A DNA stretch of 64,000 bases from Pseudopontixanthobacter vadosimaris (GCF_012979275.1 NZ_JABASZ010000043.1:1-64000), one strand, 5' to 3'. Counted from the first letter of the stretch, positions 9,417-17,440 are shown. Numbers and translations are program-made. Notes: generated by a model from the letters alone, not told the origin.

Positions 9417-9917
9417 TCAGTTCCCTGTCTTGGCATTCGCTTCGTCATAATGCGCGCCGAGGAACCAGGCATCCTTGTCGATGCCGCGGCTGACTTCGGT
9501 GAACAGGTCGGACGTGTCCATGTCTCCGGCATCCTCGGCCTTCTCGATGGATTCGCGCAAATGCTTGCCGAAGGCCACGAACCGCGCCGTCAACGCTTCG
9601 ACATGGTCCTTCTGGAACTTGATATCGGCGGGATAGGGCTCCAGCTTGCTGCCCTTGTCGACCGCCTGCACGGTTCCGGGCGTGTGGCCGCCCAGGATGA
9701 TCGCACGTTCGGCAATCATGTCGGTGCGCTCGCGCATTCGTTCGGCAATGGTGTCGAGCAATTCGTGCAGGCCGATGAAGCTCGGGCCGCGAATGGTCCA
9801 GTGCGCCTGCTTCACGGCCAGCGACAGGTCGATGCTGTCGGTGAGCCGGTCGTTGAGCAGCTTAATCGAATTTTCGCGGGCCTTGTCATCGAGGCCGGCA
9901 ACATAAATCTGTTCCAT
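9417..9917 (-). CDS. dps: Dps family DNA-binding ferritin-like protein
   Basis: The 166-residue protein has the Dps ferroxidase signature spread over QAHWTIRGPSFIGLHELLD and ERTDMIAERAIILGG: the His, Asp and Glu residues form the inter-subunit iron site. Dps dodecamers bind and oxidise Fe(II) with peroxide and compact DNA in starved or oxidatively stressed cells. The frame extends upstream, but the ATG at 9917 starts the conserved part and lies 63 bases from a perfect EcfG-type promoter, so longer versions are rejected. Expression is therefore expected under the general stress response. Confidence 0.93.
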   Translation of the reverse strand: MEQIYVAGLDDKARENSIKLLNDRLTDSIDLSLAVKQAHWTIRGPSFIGLHELLDTIAERMRERTDMIAERAIILGGHTPGTVQAVDKGSKLEPYPADIKFQKDHVEALTARFVAFGKHLRESIEKAEDAGDMDTSDLFTEVSRGIDKDAWFLGAHYDEANAKTGN

Positions 9918-9979
9918 GAGATATCCTGTTCCTGAAATTAATCGCCCTCGCCGTTCGTGACGGAAGACTCTGCAAACTG

Positions 9980-10004
9980 AACGGGCGGCACGAGGCAGAG
10001 TTCC
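9980..10004 (-). promoter_or_regulatory. EcfG-type general-stress promoter of dps
   Basis: On the minus strand GGAAC (10004-10000), a 16-base spacer and CGTT (9983-9980) match the alphaproteobacterial EcfG consensus exactly. The -10 element lies 63 bases before the dps ATG. The -35 element is half of the palindrome GTTCCGGAAC at 10000-10009; on the plus strand no matching -10 follows, so the promoter is read only towards dps. Confidence 0.72.
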
Positions 10005-10226
10005 GGAACCCGGACGTCCGATTGTGACGTCGCTTTTCAATACCAGGCCGAGGCACCGCATCGGCCGGACGCGCCGCTGACACAGACCCTGTGAAGAGCC
10101 CGACGCGAGCACTGATCTGCCGCAGCGGCATGCAGGTGCCCATCAAATGCCTGTCGAGGTTGCAGCATCCCCCCCGCTCTGGCAAACGGCGGCCTTGCAG
10201 GCCGAATGGGCAGGCGCGGAGGAAAC

Positions 10227-11477
10227 ATGCGGCAAATCACCATCGTCATGCCTCCGGAAGAGGCCGAACGCGTAACTGCCGAAAGCGAGAGGCACGATAT
10301 CGCCGTCCTTGCAGAACTGGATGCCCGGCGGGCCGGCATGCGGCAGACGATGCTCATCTGCAATTCCCCCAATGCGCGGATCGAGGGGTTCCTGTCCGCG
10401 CTGGAGGATGTCGAAGGGCTGCACATCTCCTTCGCGCCGCAAGGCATCCTGGCGCTGCGCCCGCCTGCCGACGAAGCCGAAAAGCAGGTCACCGACGTCC
10501 AGTTCCGCAGTCCGCTGGAGGTGTTCCTGTCCGGCCTGCAAAGCATCGGATCATGGACGGGGTTCCTGTCCTATGCCGCCGTAGGGGCGATCATCGTCTG
10601 GATCGGGCTTTATACTGAATCCATCTTCCTGCTGGTCGCGGCCATGCTGATCGCCCCCTTCGCCGGCCCGGCCATGACGCTGGCGCTGGCAACGGCGCGG
10701 GGCGATGCCCATCTGATGCGGCAATCGCTGCTGCGCTATGTCGCGGCGCTGGCGACCGCTGTCGCCGTCGCTGCCCTTCTCAGCTTCCTGTTTGGTCAGA
10801 CGATCGCGACGCCCCTGATGACATCCGCCAGCATGCGGTCGACGGTCTCGGTGCTGCTTCCGCTTGCCGCGGGGGCCGCAGGCGCGCTCAACCTCGTGCA
10901 GTCGGAGCGAAGCAGCCTCGTCAGCGGGGCGGCGACGGGCATGCTGGTCGCGGCGGCGCTCGCCCCGCCTGCGGGGCTGATCGGCATGGGGCTGGTAATC
11001 GACCAGATGGACATGGTGCTTTCGAGCCTGTGGGCGCTCGCCATCCAGATCGTGGGGATCAACCTGTCCGGCTTCGTGGTTTTCCGGCTTTGCGGCATCG
11101 ATGCAAGCGGCGCCCGCTATCCTCGGGGCAAGCCGTTCCTGACCGTTCTGGCCACCGCGCTCAGCCTGGCCGCCCTGGCCGCACTGTTGTTCGTGCAGTT
11201 TTCCAGCACGCCGGAATATCAGCAATCCTCCATCGCACAGCGGATCAGCGCGGTGGTTCAGGAAGATATCGAACAGCGGGACGGCATTGGCCTGGTCATG
11301 GTGCAATCGACCTTTACCAGAAGCCGGCCACAGGGTGAAAATCCGGTGTGGATCACCGTGCATGTCGAGGCCGAAATGTCCGATGCCGAAAAGGATGCCC
11401 TGACGCGGCAACTGGATGCCCGCGTGGAACGGAAGTTCGGGGTGGAGGCGCTGGTGCAACTGAGCGCCGCTTCCTGA
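10227..11477 (+). CDS. DUF389 domain integral membrane protein
   Basis: The 416-residue protein has a soluble N-terminal region of about 110 residues (MRQITIVMPPEEAERVTAES) followed by the DUF389 membrane core: several hydrophobic helices, including AAVGAIIVWIGLYTESIFLL, VAAMLIAPFAGPAMTLALA (the conserved MLIAPFxGP motif) and GAATGMLVAAALAPPAGLIG. A C-terminal soluble tail follows. The function of DUF389 proteins is not established. ATG 10227 is preceded at four bases by GGAGG and preferred over an in-frame ATG at 10206. The gene is transcribed away from dps and lies in a run of stress genes, which hints at envelope stress but proves nothing. Confidence 0.85.
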   Translation: MRQITIVMPPEEAERVTAESERHDIAVLAELDARRAGMRQTMLICNSPNARIEGFLSALEDVEGLHISFAPQGILALRPPADEAEKQVTDVQFRSPLEVFLSGLQSIGSWTGFLSYAAVGAIIVWIGLYTESIFLLVAAMLIAPFAGPAMTLALATARGDAHLMRQSLLRYVAALATAVAVAALLSFLFGQTIATPLMTSASMRSTVSVLLPLAAGAAGALNLVQSERSSLVSGAATGMLVAAALAPPAGLIGMGLVIDQMDMVLSSLWALAIQIVGINLSGFVVFRLCGIDASGARYPRGKPFLTVLATALSLAALAALLFVQFSSTPEYQQSSIAQRISAVVQEDIEQRDGIGLVMVQSTFTRSRPQGENPVWITVHVEAEMSDAEKDALTRQLDARVERKFGVEALVQLSAAS

Positions 11478-11589
11478 TCCATCACTGATGCCGGCTGTCG
11501 ATCGGCAGCACCCTTGTCCAGCCGCTCACCTGCGCCTTGGCACACGTCAGTCTGCGAAACCTGCAAAAGGTTAAGCCGCTCTTCCGGCT

Positions 11590-11615
11590 GGAACTTTTCC
11601 GCAATGCCGCGCCTT
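11590..11615 (+). promoter_or_regulatory. Possible EcfG-type promoter of the stress trio
   Basis: GGAAC at 11590-11594 is followed after 17 bases by CCTT (11612-11615), one mismatch from CGTT. It lies 27 bases upstream of the ATG at 11642. The stress character of the three downstream genes makes the match more interesting than the sequence alone would. Confidence 0.35.
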
Positions 11616-11641
11616 TAGACGGCATACAGGAAAGGAATTGC

Positions 11642-12229
11642 ATGATGGTAACATCAACGACAGGATCTACACATGGCAGCAGCGGCGCGGAAGTCCGCCA
11701 GGAACTGAAGGGCGACGCGCAGAAGCTGAAGAACACGGCCGAGGAACAGGGCGAGGCCAAGGCCCGCGAAGGCAAGGAGCAGGTCGCAAGAACCGCGCAT
11801 TCCGCTTCCTCTGCCATCGATGCCGCCGCCGACAAGCTGCGGAGCGATGACGATGCGCCCGCGTGGCTGGCGTCGGCATTCTCCAGCGCAGCGCGCGAGA
11901 TAGACGATCTTGCCAGCCGCCTGCAGGACAAATCGCCTCGCGACATTGCCCGGGAAACCAACCGGTTCGGCCGCGAAAACCCGACTGCGTTCCTGGCAGC
12001 TTCCGCCGCGATCGGATTCGCCGCAGCGCGTTTCCTGCGTGCCGGTGCCGAATATCACGAAGGTTACGACGTGGGCAGCAGCGGCAGCGGCGGCAACGCA
12101 CGCAGTTTCCGCAGCGACGGCACCGCGACGGGCCGCGATTATTCGACTTTCGCTCCGCAGCCGCCTGCTGTGAACGAGCCGGTCCTGACGCGTGACATCC
12201 AGACGGACAATAATGGGAGGGCACTGTGA
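11642..12229 (+). CDS. YqjD/ElaB-like stress protein with C-terminal membrane segment
   Basis: The 195-residue product is rich in Ala, Glu, Lys and Asp. Residues 15-110 should form amphipathic helices (QELKGDAQKLKNTAEEQGEA), followed by RENPTAFLAASAAIGFAAAR, the membrane anchor typical of YqjD/ElaB and nutrient-deprivation-induced proteins. A Gly/Ser-rich tail follows. Such proteins associate with the inner membrane and, in enterobacteria, with ribosomes in stationary phase; that role is not proven here. ATG 11642 or 11645 follows AAAGGAA; longer in-frame starts lie within the promoter region. It is the first gene of a trio with GTGA and ATGA overlaps. Confidence 0.72.
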   Translation: MMVTSTTGSTHGSSGAEVRQELKGDAQKLKNTAEEQGEAKAREGKEQVARTAHSASSAIDAAADKLRSDDDAPAWLASAFSSAAREIDDLASRLQDKSPRDIARETNRFGRENPTAFLAASAAIGFAAARFLRAGAEYHEGYDVGSSGSGGNARSFRSDGTATGRDYSTFAPQPPAVNEPVLTRDIQTDNNGRAL

Positions 12230-12711
12230 AGGAACCTGCAGTCAGAGCTCCGGCAGATCACCCGGATGACAAGACCATCGTGCGCCCCGCGGCAGGAGCA
12301 CCCCCGGCGCGTGATGACGAGAACATCGTCGATCTGATCGGTCATCTCACATCGCAGAGCGCCCATCTGGCGCAGCAGCAGATCAGTCTGGTGCAGGCCG
12401 AAATGCGCGAAGCCGTAAATGATCTGAAGACCGCCATGGGCGCCATGGCCGGAGCGGCGGTGCTCGGTATTTCCGGTCTTGGCGTCACCCTGATGGGCAT
12501 TGCCTATCTGCTTGGCGAGGCGATCGACAATCTCGGCCTGGCGACCCTCCTTGTCGGCATCGCTGTCCTGATCATTGCCGGCATTCTCTATGCTTCGGGC
12601 AAGAAGAAGATGGAGCACACCGACATCAAGCCAGAGCGCAGCATCGAAACCGCAGAACGGACGCCCGATGCGGCGACCGGCAACCTCACGAATTCCGGAG
12701 TAACACGATGA
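12226..12711 (+). CDS. Phage-holin-like (PF07332/DUF1469) membrane protein
   Basis: The 161-residue protein has a charged N-terminus, the helix HLTSQSAHLAQQQISLVQAE, and two close membrane helices (GAMAGAAVLGISGLGVTLMG and LATLLVGIAVLIIAGILYAS) with a short turn, the layout of the YqjE/DUF1469 family named putative actinobacterial holin-X. Nothing phage-like surrounds it, and a lysis role is unlikely. The GTG start at 12226 overlaps the stop of the previous gene (GTGA), and its own stop overlaps the next (ATGA), so the three products are stoichiometrically coupled. A stress membrane complex is inferred. Confidence 0.78.
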   Translation: MKEPAVRAPADHPDDKTIVRPAAGAPPARDDENIVDLIGHLTSQSAHLAQQQISLVQAEMREAVNDLKTAMGAMAGAAVLGISGLGVTLMGIAYLLGEAIDNLGLATLLVGIAVLIIAGILYASGKKKMEHTDIKPERSIETAERTPDAATGNLTNSGVTR

Positions 12712-13547
12712 CTCAGACAGACACACGCGATCCAGACGAAATCGAAATGGAAATCCGCCGTACGCAAAATGACATGAGCCGCACGGTCGACCGTATCGGC
12801 GACCAGATGACGCCGCGCAACATGTTGAATTCGCTCCTCGACAAGGCGGACGAGAACGGCGTCGATGCCCGCTACCTGCTTGATGGTGCCCGCCGCAATC
12901 CGCTGGCACTCGGCCTGGTCTCGGCCGGTGCCATCTGGCTGGTCAGCGATTACGATGCGAGGCCTTCGGCTTTCACGTCGGACGGCAGCGACGATACCGG
13001 TTACGATCCTCAGTATGATTACGATCCCGATCACCGGGGCTACATCGATCATATGTCGCGTGTCGAACGCCTGCCCGACGATGACGAGGTGACCTATCAG
13101 CGCCGCCGCGACGAGGCACGCGGGACCTATCTGATGATCGAGCGCGGTCATGACGAGGATCACACCGACTATCGCAAGCGGCTGGACGAGGCGACCGACC
13201 GGATGCGGCAGAAGCGCGACAGTTTCGCCGACAGTGCCCGCGAAACGCGCCACAATGCCGCCTTGCAGGGCAAGAAGGCCGTTCGCAAGACCCGCGATGC
13301 CTATCAGGACAATCCGCTGATCGGCGGTCTGATCGCCGCCGTCGTCGGCGCCGTCGCAGGTTCGGCCATTCCCGTGTCGCGCACGGAACGCGAACAGCTT
13401 GGCCCCATCGGCTCCGATGCGATCGACCAGGCCGAGGCGAAAGCCCGCCAGGTCGGCGAGCAGGCGCTCGACAAGAAGGACGAGCTGGTCGAGAAAGCCG
13501 ACCGCAAGATGTCGGAACAGGGCAGCCAGAGCGGCTCGAAGTCCTGA
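12708..13547 (+). CDS. DUF3618 domain protein
   Basis: The 279-residue protein begins with the DUF3618 pattern DPDEIEMEIRRTQNDMSRTV (residues 8-27), a helical region that in this family often sits with YqjD/YqjE-like partners. A hydrophobic segment RRNPLALGLVSAGAIWLVS comes near residue 65, an Asp/Tyr-rich stretch follows, then a long charged helix and a second hydrophobic segment NPLIGGLIAAVVGAVAGSAI near residue 205. The tail is Lys/Glu-rich. Function is unknown; the translational coupling to two other membrane-associated stress proteins suggests one complex. A rho-independent terminator follows. Confidence 0.78.
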   Translation: MTQTDTRDPDEIEMEIRRTQNDMSRTVDRIGDQMTPRNMLNSLLDKADENGVDARYLLDGARRNPLALGLVSAGAIWLVSDYDARPSAFTSDGSDDTGYDPQYDYDPDHRGYIDHMSRVERLPDDDEVTYQRRRDEARGTYLMIERGHDEDHTDYRKRLDEATDRMRQKRDSFADSARETRHNAALQGKKAVRKTRDAYQDNPLIGGLIAAVVGAVAGSAIPVSRTEREQLGPIGSDAIDQAEAKARQVGEQALDKKDELVEKADRKMSEQGSQSGSKS

Positions 13548-13575
13548 TTGCCGCAATCAGTGCCGATTACGAGAG

Positions 13576-13600
13576 GGGCCGCGCATGTCGCGGCCCTTTT
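13576..13600 (+). terminator. Rho-independent terminator of the stress trio
   Basis: GGGCCGCG (13576-13583) pairs with CGCGGCCC (13589-13596) around a five-base loop and is followed by TTTT. It lies 29 bases after the DUF3618 stop codon. Confidence 0.8.
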
Positions 13601-13716
13601 CAATCATGCCCGCATATCCTGTGAGGCCAGAATCGGCCTTTCCCCTTCTGCATGGCACCGGAACATCGGCTGTACGGATGACGGTGCACCGGGCAGCCGG
13701 CTTCGGCCATTCCGGT

Positions 13717-14325
13717 TCACGGCGAAAGAACATCCTTCTTCAGCCCTGCCGCCAGCAGCCGCCAGGCGGCAGCTGTAGTCATTTCGGCGAATGTGCCGAT
13801 GGCCAGTCCCGCGGCGACGTCGGTCGGATAATGCGCGCAGCGGGGGATCTGCGCGGCAGCGACGAGGGTGGCGGCAGCAAGAGCGAGGGGCCTGTATTCC
13901 GGAAATTCGGCGGAGAACGCACGCGCTGCCGCGATCGCGCCGGCACTGTGGCCAGACGGAAAGCTGGATTTTTCCTTGCTCATGTCATGACCGGTGCGGG
14001 GTTCCTGATCTCCGTCGCTTTCCGCGCTGCGCGGCCGCAGCCGTATCACGCGGTGCTTGACGAGTGATTTGGCCCAGGTTGCCGTTTCATGGGCGACGAA
14101 CATCCTAATCCCCGCACGAACCAGCCGTGGCTCCCCACGCCACAGGCCGAATGCCAGCACCCCGCCGGCAACCATGCGCATCTGCGGCTGATCGCCCAAT
14201 TCGCTGAACCAGGACAATACCTTCACCGGCGCGGTATGGCGATAGGGAAGGACTGCTTTCCTGACGCGGCGGTCGATCCGCAGCAGGGGTCTTGCAGCGT
14301 CGCCGGGGTGATCGTGGTCATGCAT
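13717..14325 (-). CDS. PAP2-family phosphatase
   Basis: The 202-residue protein shows the three phosphatase motifs of type 2 phosphatidic acid phosphatases: KHRVIRLRPRS (motif 1), SSFPSGHSAGA (motif 2) and RCAHYPTDVAAG (motif 3, with the catalytic His and Asp). Hydrophobic stretches around motif 3 suggest membrane anchoring. Likely substrates are lipid phosphates or undecaprenyl pyrophosphate; the sequence does not discriminate. In motif 3 the usual Ser-Arg is Arg-Cys, a mild deviation. The gene stands alone, convergent with the stress trio. Confidence 0.84.
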   Translation of the reverse strand: MHDHDHPGDAARPLLRIDRRVRKAVLPYRHTAPVKVLSWFSELGDQPQMRMVAGGVLAFGLWRGEPRLVRAGIRMFVAHETATWAKSLVKHRVIRLRPRSAESDGDQEPRTGHDMSKEKSSFPSGHSAGAIAAARAFSAEFPEYRPLALAAATLVAAAQIPRCAHYPTDVAAGLAIGTFAEMTTAAAWRLLAAGLKKDVLSP

Positions 14326-14403
14326 GAAAGGTCCAACGCCGGCGGGCTGGTGTTGTGCCCTGCGCGTGAGTTGACCGCGAAGGATGCGGGCGGCTGATTT
14401 TCC

Positions 14404-14428
14404 GGAACGAAAGGCGCATCATGCCGGT
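14404..14428 (+). promoter_or_regulatory. Possible EcfG-type promoter of the small glycine-rich protein
   Basis: GGAAC at 14404-14408, 16 bases, then CGGT (14425-14428, within CGGTT), one mismatch from the EcfG -10. It lies 24 bases upstream of ATG 14453. Confidence 0.35.
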
Positions 14429-14452
14429 TGATGAGGTAAATAATTGGAGAAT

Positions 14453-14647
14453 ATGATGATTGGCAAGATTGTAGGAGCAATTGTCGGTAAGAACGTCGCG
14501 AAGAATGTGCGCGGCGTAGGCGGAACGACCGGCGCGCTGCTGGGCGCAGGTGCACCTTTCCTGCTGCGCCGGATGGGTCCGCTCGGCCTGGCTGCTGCCG
14601 CTGTCGGTGGGTACGCTCTCAAGCGGATGAACCGCCGAAAGCCATGA
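14453..14647 (+). CDS. Small glycine-rich hydrophobic protein
   Basis: A 64-residue protein with a basic, Gly-rich sequence: an N-terminal MMIGKIVGAIVGKNVAKN, then GGTTGALLGAGAPFLLRRMG and GLAAAAVGGYALKRMNRRKP. The two apolar stretches separated by basic residues suggest membrane association. ATG at 14453 or 14456 follows GGAGA. No named family is recognised. Compact size, a good ribosome site and a stress-type promoter candidate support it as a real gene. Confidence 0.6.
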   Translation: MMIGKIVGAIVGKNVAKNVRGVGGTTGALLGAGAPFLLRRMGPLGLAAAAVGGYALKRMNRRKP

Positions 14648-14653
14648 AGGGCC

Positions 14654-14730
14654 GCAGATCATGATCTGCCGGGCTTCTGCAATGTAGAAGGGCAGGATCA
14701 ATTGTCATGCACATCATGCACGATCCTGCC
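14654..14730. repeat. Perfect 16-base palindrome and a nine-base inverted repeat between convergent genes
   Basis: GCAGATCATGATCTGC at 14654-14669 is perfectly self-complementary. A second inverted repeat, GGCAGGATC at 14691-14699 with GATCCTGCC at 14722-14730, follows at once. Both lie between the end of the small-protein gene and the end of the methyltransferase fusion gene, so they may act as bidirectional terminators, though there is no T-run. Confidence 0.55.
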
Positions 14731-14817
14731 AGTCCTGCTGCCTTTGCAAACCCGCTCCCCTGGCCCTGCCCGAAGTGCGATATCTGCAATGCTCGTCGCT
14801 ACGAGCCCGTCGGACCG

Positions 14818-16788
14818 CTACAAGCCACTCGGGAATGTCTCGGCCGCGCCATGGTGCGGTTCGCCCGAGGTCAGTGGTTTCAGCGCCCTGGTTTCGTCGA
14901 ACCAGCAATAGGCATCGAACTGGCGTGACGATGCGGCTTCGCTGTAATGGCTCCATCGTTCGGTCTCGGGCCGATAGATGACACCGATGAACCGTTGGAG
15001 CAGCGGTTCGGACAGCCGGACGGCGAGTGCCTCGTCCGCGTTCATGTCCAGCAGGAAGCGTTCGACCCCGCTGTCGTGGCAAATCCGTTCGAAGCTGTCG
15101 CGGCGCGAGGGCTTGACCACCTTCGTCTCGCGCTCGCCGTCCCAGTCGCTCGCTGCACTGACGGTTCCGGCGTGCGTGCCGAAGCCGATCAGCGCGACAT
15201 CCTCGCCCCACCGTTCCCGCGCCAGCTGGCCTATATTGTGTTCACCGCGCAATTTACCCATTTCCGCCGCGCGCGCATCGCCGATGTGGCTGTTATGCGC
15301 CCACACCACGGCCTTCGCATTTCTGCCGCCCCGTTCCAGAAGATGTTCCAGCGTTTCCACCATGTGACTGTCGCGCAGGTTCCAGCTTGCGGCACCGCCC
15401 TGATACATGATGCGGTAGTATCGTTCGGCGGAAGCGACCAGCCGCGCGTTCATGGCGGCGGAGAATGACCCGCCATCTTTCGCCAGAGAATCGTTCAGCA
15501 AATCCTGGCATTGTTCCAGAACCGCCTGTTCGCATTCGGCGAATCCCTTGTGGATGGACGCGCGGCCATAGGTTGCGGGATCGGCCTGCCAGGGGGTGAG
15601 GCATCCGTACCGTTCCCGCGCGAGTGCCGCTGCTTCCCGGTCGTGCTCGTCCAGATAGGCGAGCACAGCCTCGATCGAACCCGAAAGATTATAGATGTCA
15701 AGGCCGTAGAAGCCGACCTGATCTTCCGGGTCTCGATCTTCGTTCAACGCGCGCAGATCGCGCAGGAACCCTGGCATGACCTCATTGCGCCACATCCATG
15801 TCGGGAAGCGCCGGAAGGGTGGCGGTGCGCCTGCGCGCTGCTTCTTCCCGCGGATGAACCTGTCATAGGCCGCGGCGTCGGGCCAGTCCCCTTCCACGGC
15901 GATGATGGTGAAGCCGTGTTCTTCCACCAGCCGCTGCGATATGGCCGCCCTCGCCGCGTAGAATTCATGAGTTCCGTGGCTGCATTCTCCCAGCATCACC
16001 ACCTTCCGGTCGGCGAAACGGTCGAACGCATCTGCAAAATGCGGGCTGCCGATCACAGGGAGCGGATCGCAGGCTGCGGCGATCGCCTGCGGAAGGGCAA
16101 GTTCCTGCACATCGCCGTGCCCCGCCGCTGGCAGCGTTCCATTTTCGGGGACAGTTCCAGCGATCAGCGGCACGAAACGGACCGGTGCGATCGCGTGGCT
16201 GGTCCACTCCTCCTCGCCCGAACGGATGATGCATTCCAGTTCCTGCATATCCTCCCCTCCGACCGGGACGATCAGGCGGCCGCCCACTTTCAATTGCCGC
16301 TTCAGGGCGTCTGGCACCGCATGGACGCGGGCGGCGACCAGAATGGCATCGAAAGGGGCTTCCCGCGGCAGGCCGTGCATGCCGTCACCAGTAATGATCG
16401 TGCAATTGTCATAGCCCAGACGGCCGATCCTCTCGCGGGCTTGCCGCGCCAGGATCTCGTGGCGTTCGATGGCGAAGACGCGGCCTGCGATGCGCGACAT
16501 GATGGCGGCGGCGTAACCCGATCCCGCACCCACTTCCAGAACCCTGTCGCCATATTCCAGGCCGGCGGCATCGATCATGCAGGCGACGATGAAAGGCTGG
16601 CTGATAGTCTGTTCCTCGCCGATGGGCAGCGGCCCGTCGTCATAAGCGGAAGCCGCCAGTGCGGGGCTCATGAACTGCTCGCGCGGAACCTCGCGGAAAG
16701 CGGACAGGATGGCGGGATCGACAATGTCGCGGGCGGCGATCTGCCGCTGCACCATCATCCGACGTTCCCTCGCTCTGTTCTGTGCCAC
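14818..16788 (-). CDS. Protein-L-isoaspartate O-methyltransferase / erythromycin-esterase-like fusion
   Basis: The 656-residue protein joins two known domains. Residues about 10-200 are a PCMT methyltransferase: VPREQFMSPALAASAYDDGP, the SAM motif VLEVGAGSGYAAAIMSR and the segment LKVGGRLIVPVGG. Residues about 215-640 are an erythromycin-esterase-like domain: MLGECSHGTHEFYAARA, AVEGDWPDAAAYDRF and VVWAHNSHIGDARAAEMG contain the catalytic Glu and His pattern. The canonical Thr-Ala-Ala of the PCMT pocket reads VAARVHAVP here, so activity may differ. GTG at 16788 was chosen because GGAGGTGGAAGG lies just upstream; ATG 16833 in frame is an alternative. PCMT repairs isoaspartyl damage; the Ere-like part need not act on macrolides. 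It sits in a stress-gene region, so protein or metabolite repair is inferred. Confidence 0.85.
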   Translation of the reverse strand: MAQNRARERRMMVQRQIAARDIVDPAILSAFREVPREQFMSPALAASAYDDGPLPIGEEQTISQPFIVACMIDAAGLEYGDRVLEVGAGSGYAAAIMSRIAGRVFAIERHEILARQARERIGRLGYDNCTIITGDGMHGLPREAPFDAILVAARVHAVPDALKRQLKVGGRLIVPVGGEDMQELECIIRSGEEEWTSHAIAPVRFVPLIAGTVPENGTLPAAGHGDVQELALPQAIAAACDPLPVIGSPHFADAFDRFADRKVVMLGECSHGTHEFYAARAAISQRLVEEHGFTIIAVEGDWPDAAAYDRFIRGKKQRAGAPPPFRRFPTWMWRNEVMPGFLRDLRALNEDRDPEDQVGFYGLDIYNLSGSIEAVLAYLDEHDREAAALARERYGCLTPWQADPATYGRASIHKGFAECEQAVLEQCQDLLNDSLAKDGGSFSAAMNARLVASAERYYRIMYQGGAASWNLRDSHMVETLEHLLERGGRNAKAVVWAHNSHIGDARAAEMGKLRGEHNIGQLARERWGEDVALIGFGTHAGTVSAASDWDGERETKVVKPSRRDSFERICHDSGVERFLLDMNADEALAVRLSEPLLQRFIGVIYRPETERWSHYSEAASSRQFDAYCWFDETRALKPLTSGEPHHGAAETFPSGL

Positions 16789-16956
16789 CCTTCCACCTCC
16801 AGCTGGCGCCGCATCACGTGTTGTTCCAACCATCGAAGGCCGCCTTGTTTCCAGATGTCGCGTGGGCGCTCATCCAAACCGCCGGCGCTGCTGACGCGCG
16901 TTCCGCGGCGGATGAACCTTCGCGCCGCTCACGCATTGATGGCAGGAATGATGCGC

Positions 16957-17409
16957 ATGACCATATTGCCCCTCGTGCTTCTGCTGGCCGCTTGCGACCA
17001 GGAGCAGGCGGAACCTGGCCCGGCGGTTCAGACGGCAACGCTCACCGGCCTCTATCAGGCAGCGGGGCAGGACCGGGCGCGGTCTCGCCTGTGCATTCTC
17101 GCCCCGGATCCCGGTAACGCTGCTTTCGGGCTCGTCGTGCAGAATGCCGGCGCCAGTTGCAGCGGCGCGGGCGAGGCCGATCGGAACGGCAATTCGCTGC
17201 GCCTGACCATGGCCGGGGCCGAACCCTGCACCATCTTGGCGTCGATCGACGGAACGCGGATCACCTTTCCGCCCGACCTTCCGGCAGCTTGCGCCTATTA
17301 CTGCGGCCCCGGCGGCGATCTGGCCGGGGTGACCCTCAATAAAACCGGCGGCAGCACTGCGGATGCGATGCGCGCCCTCGACCCCGCAGGCGATCCGCTC
17401 TGCGGCTGA
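16957..17409 (+). CDS. Small secreted lipoprotein
   Basis: A 150-residue protein with a lipoprotein signal: MTILPLVLLLAACDQEQAEP, where LAAC is the lipobox and Cys the lipidated residue. The mature part contains six further Cys residues (RSRLCIL, ASCSGAG, EPCTI, AACAYYCGPGG and a final CG), suggesting disulphides in the periplasm. No family is recognised. ATG 16957 follows AGGA at nine bases; in-frame ATGs at 16939, 16948 and 16951 would only lengthen the signal. A much longer frame reading upstream is antisense to the methyltransferase fusion gene and is not credible. Confidence 0.6.
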   Translation: MTILPLVLLLAACDQEQAEPGPAVQTATLTGLYQAAGQDRARSRLCILAPDPGNAAFGLVVQNAGASCSGAGEADRNGNSLRLTMAGAEPCTILASIDGTRITFPPDLPAACAYYCGPGGDLAGVTLNKTGGSTADAMRALDPAGDPLCG

Positions 17410-17440
17410 CCGCCACGGAGCGGGAGAAATCCATCGGCGA

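Noticed and set aside
10005-10030. Divergent EcfG promoter towards the DUF389 gene
   Set aside because: GGAAC is present on the plus strand, but at 16-17 bases downstream the sequence is GACG/ACGT, not CGTT.
12226-12711. Phage holin or prophage remnant
   Set aside because: No phage genes nearby; the family name is historical and the gene is part of a coupled stress operon.
14818-16788. Macrolide resistance determinant
   Set aside because: The esterase-like domain is fused to a repair methyltransferase and sits among stress genes; Ere-like sequence alone does not show macrolide hydrolysis.
15511-16938. Long upstream part of the plus-strand frame ending in the lipoprotein
   Set aside because: It is antisense to the methyltransferase-esterase fusion gene; only the last 150 codons after 16957 look like a protein with a signal peptide.
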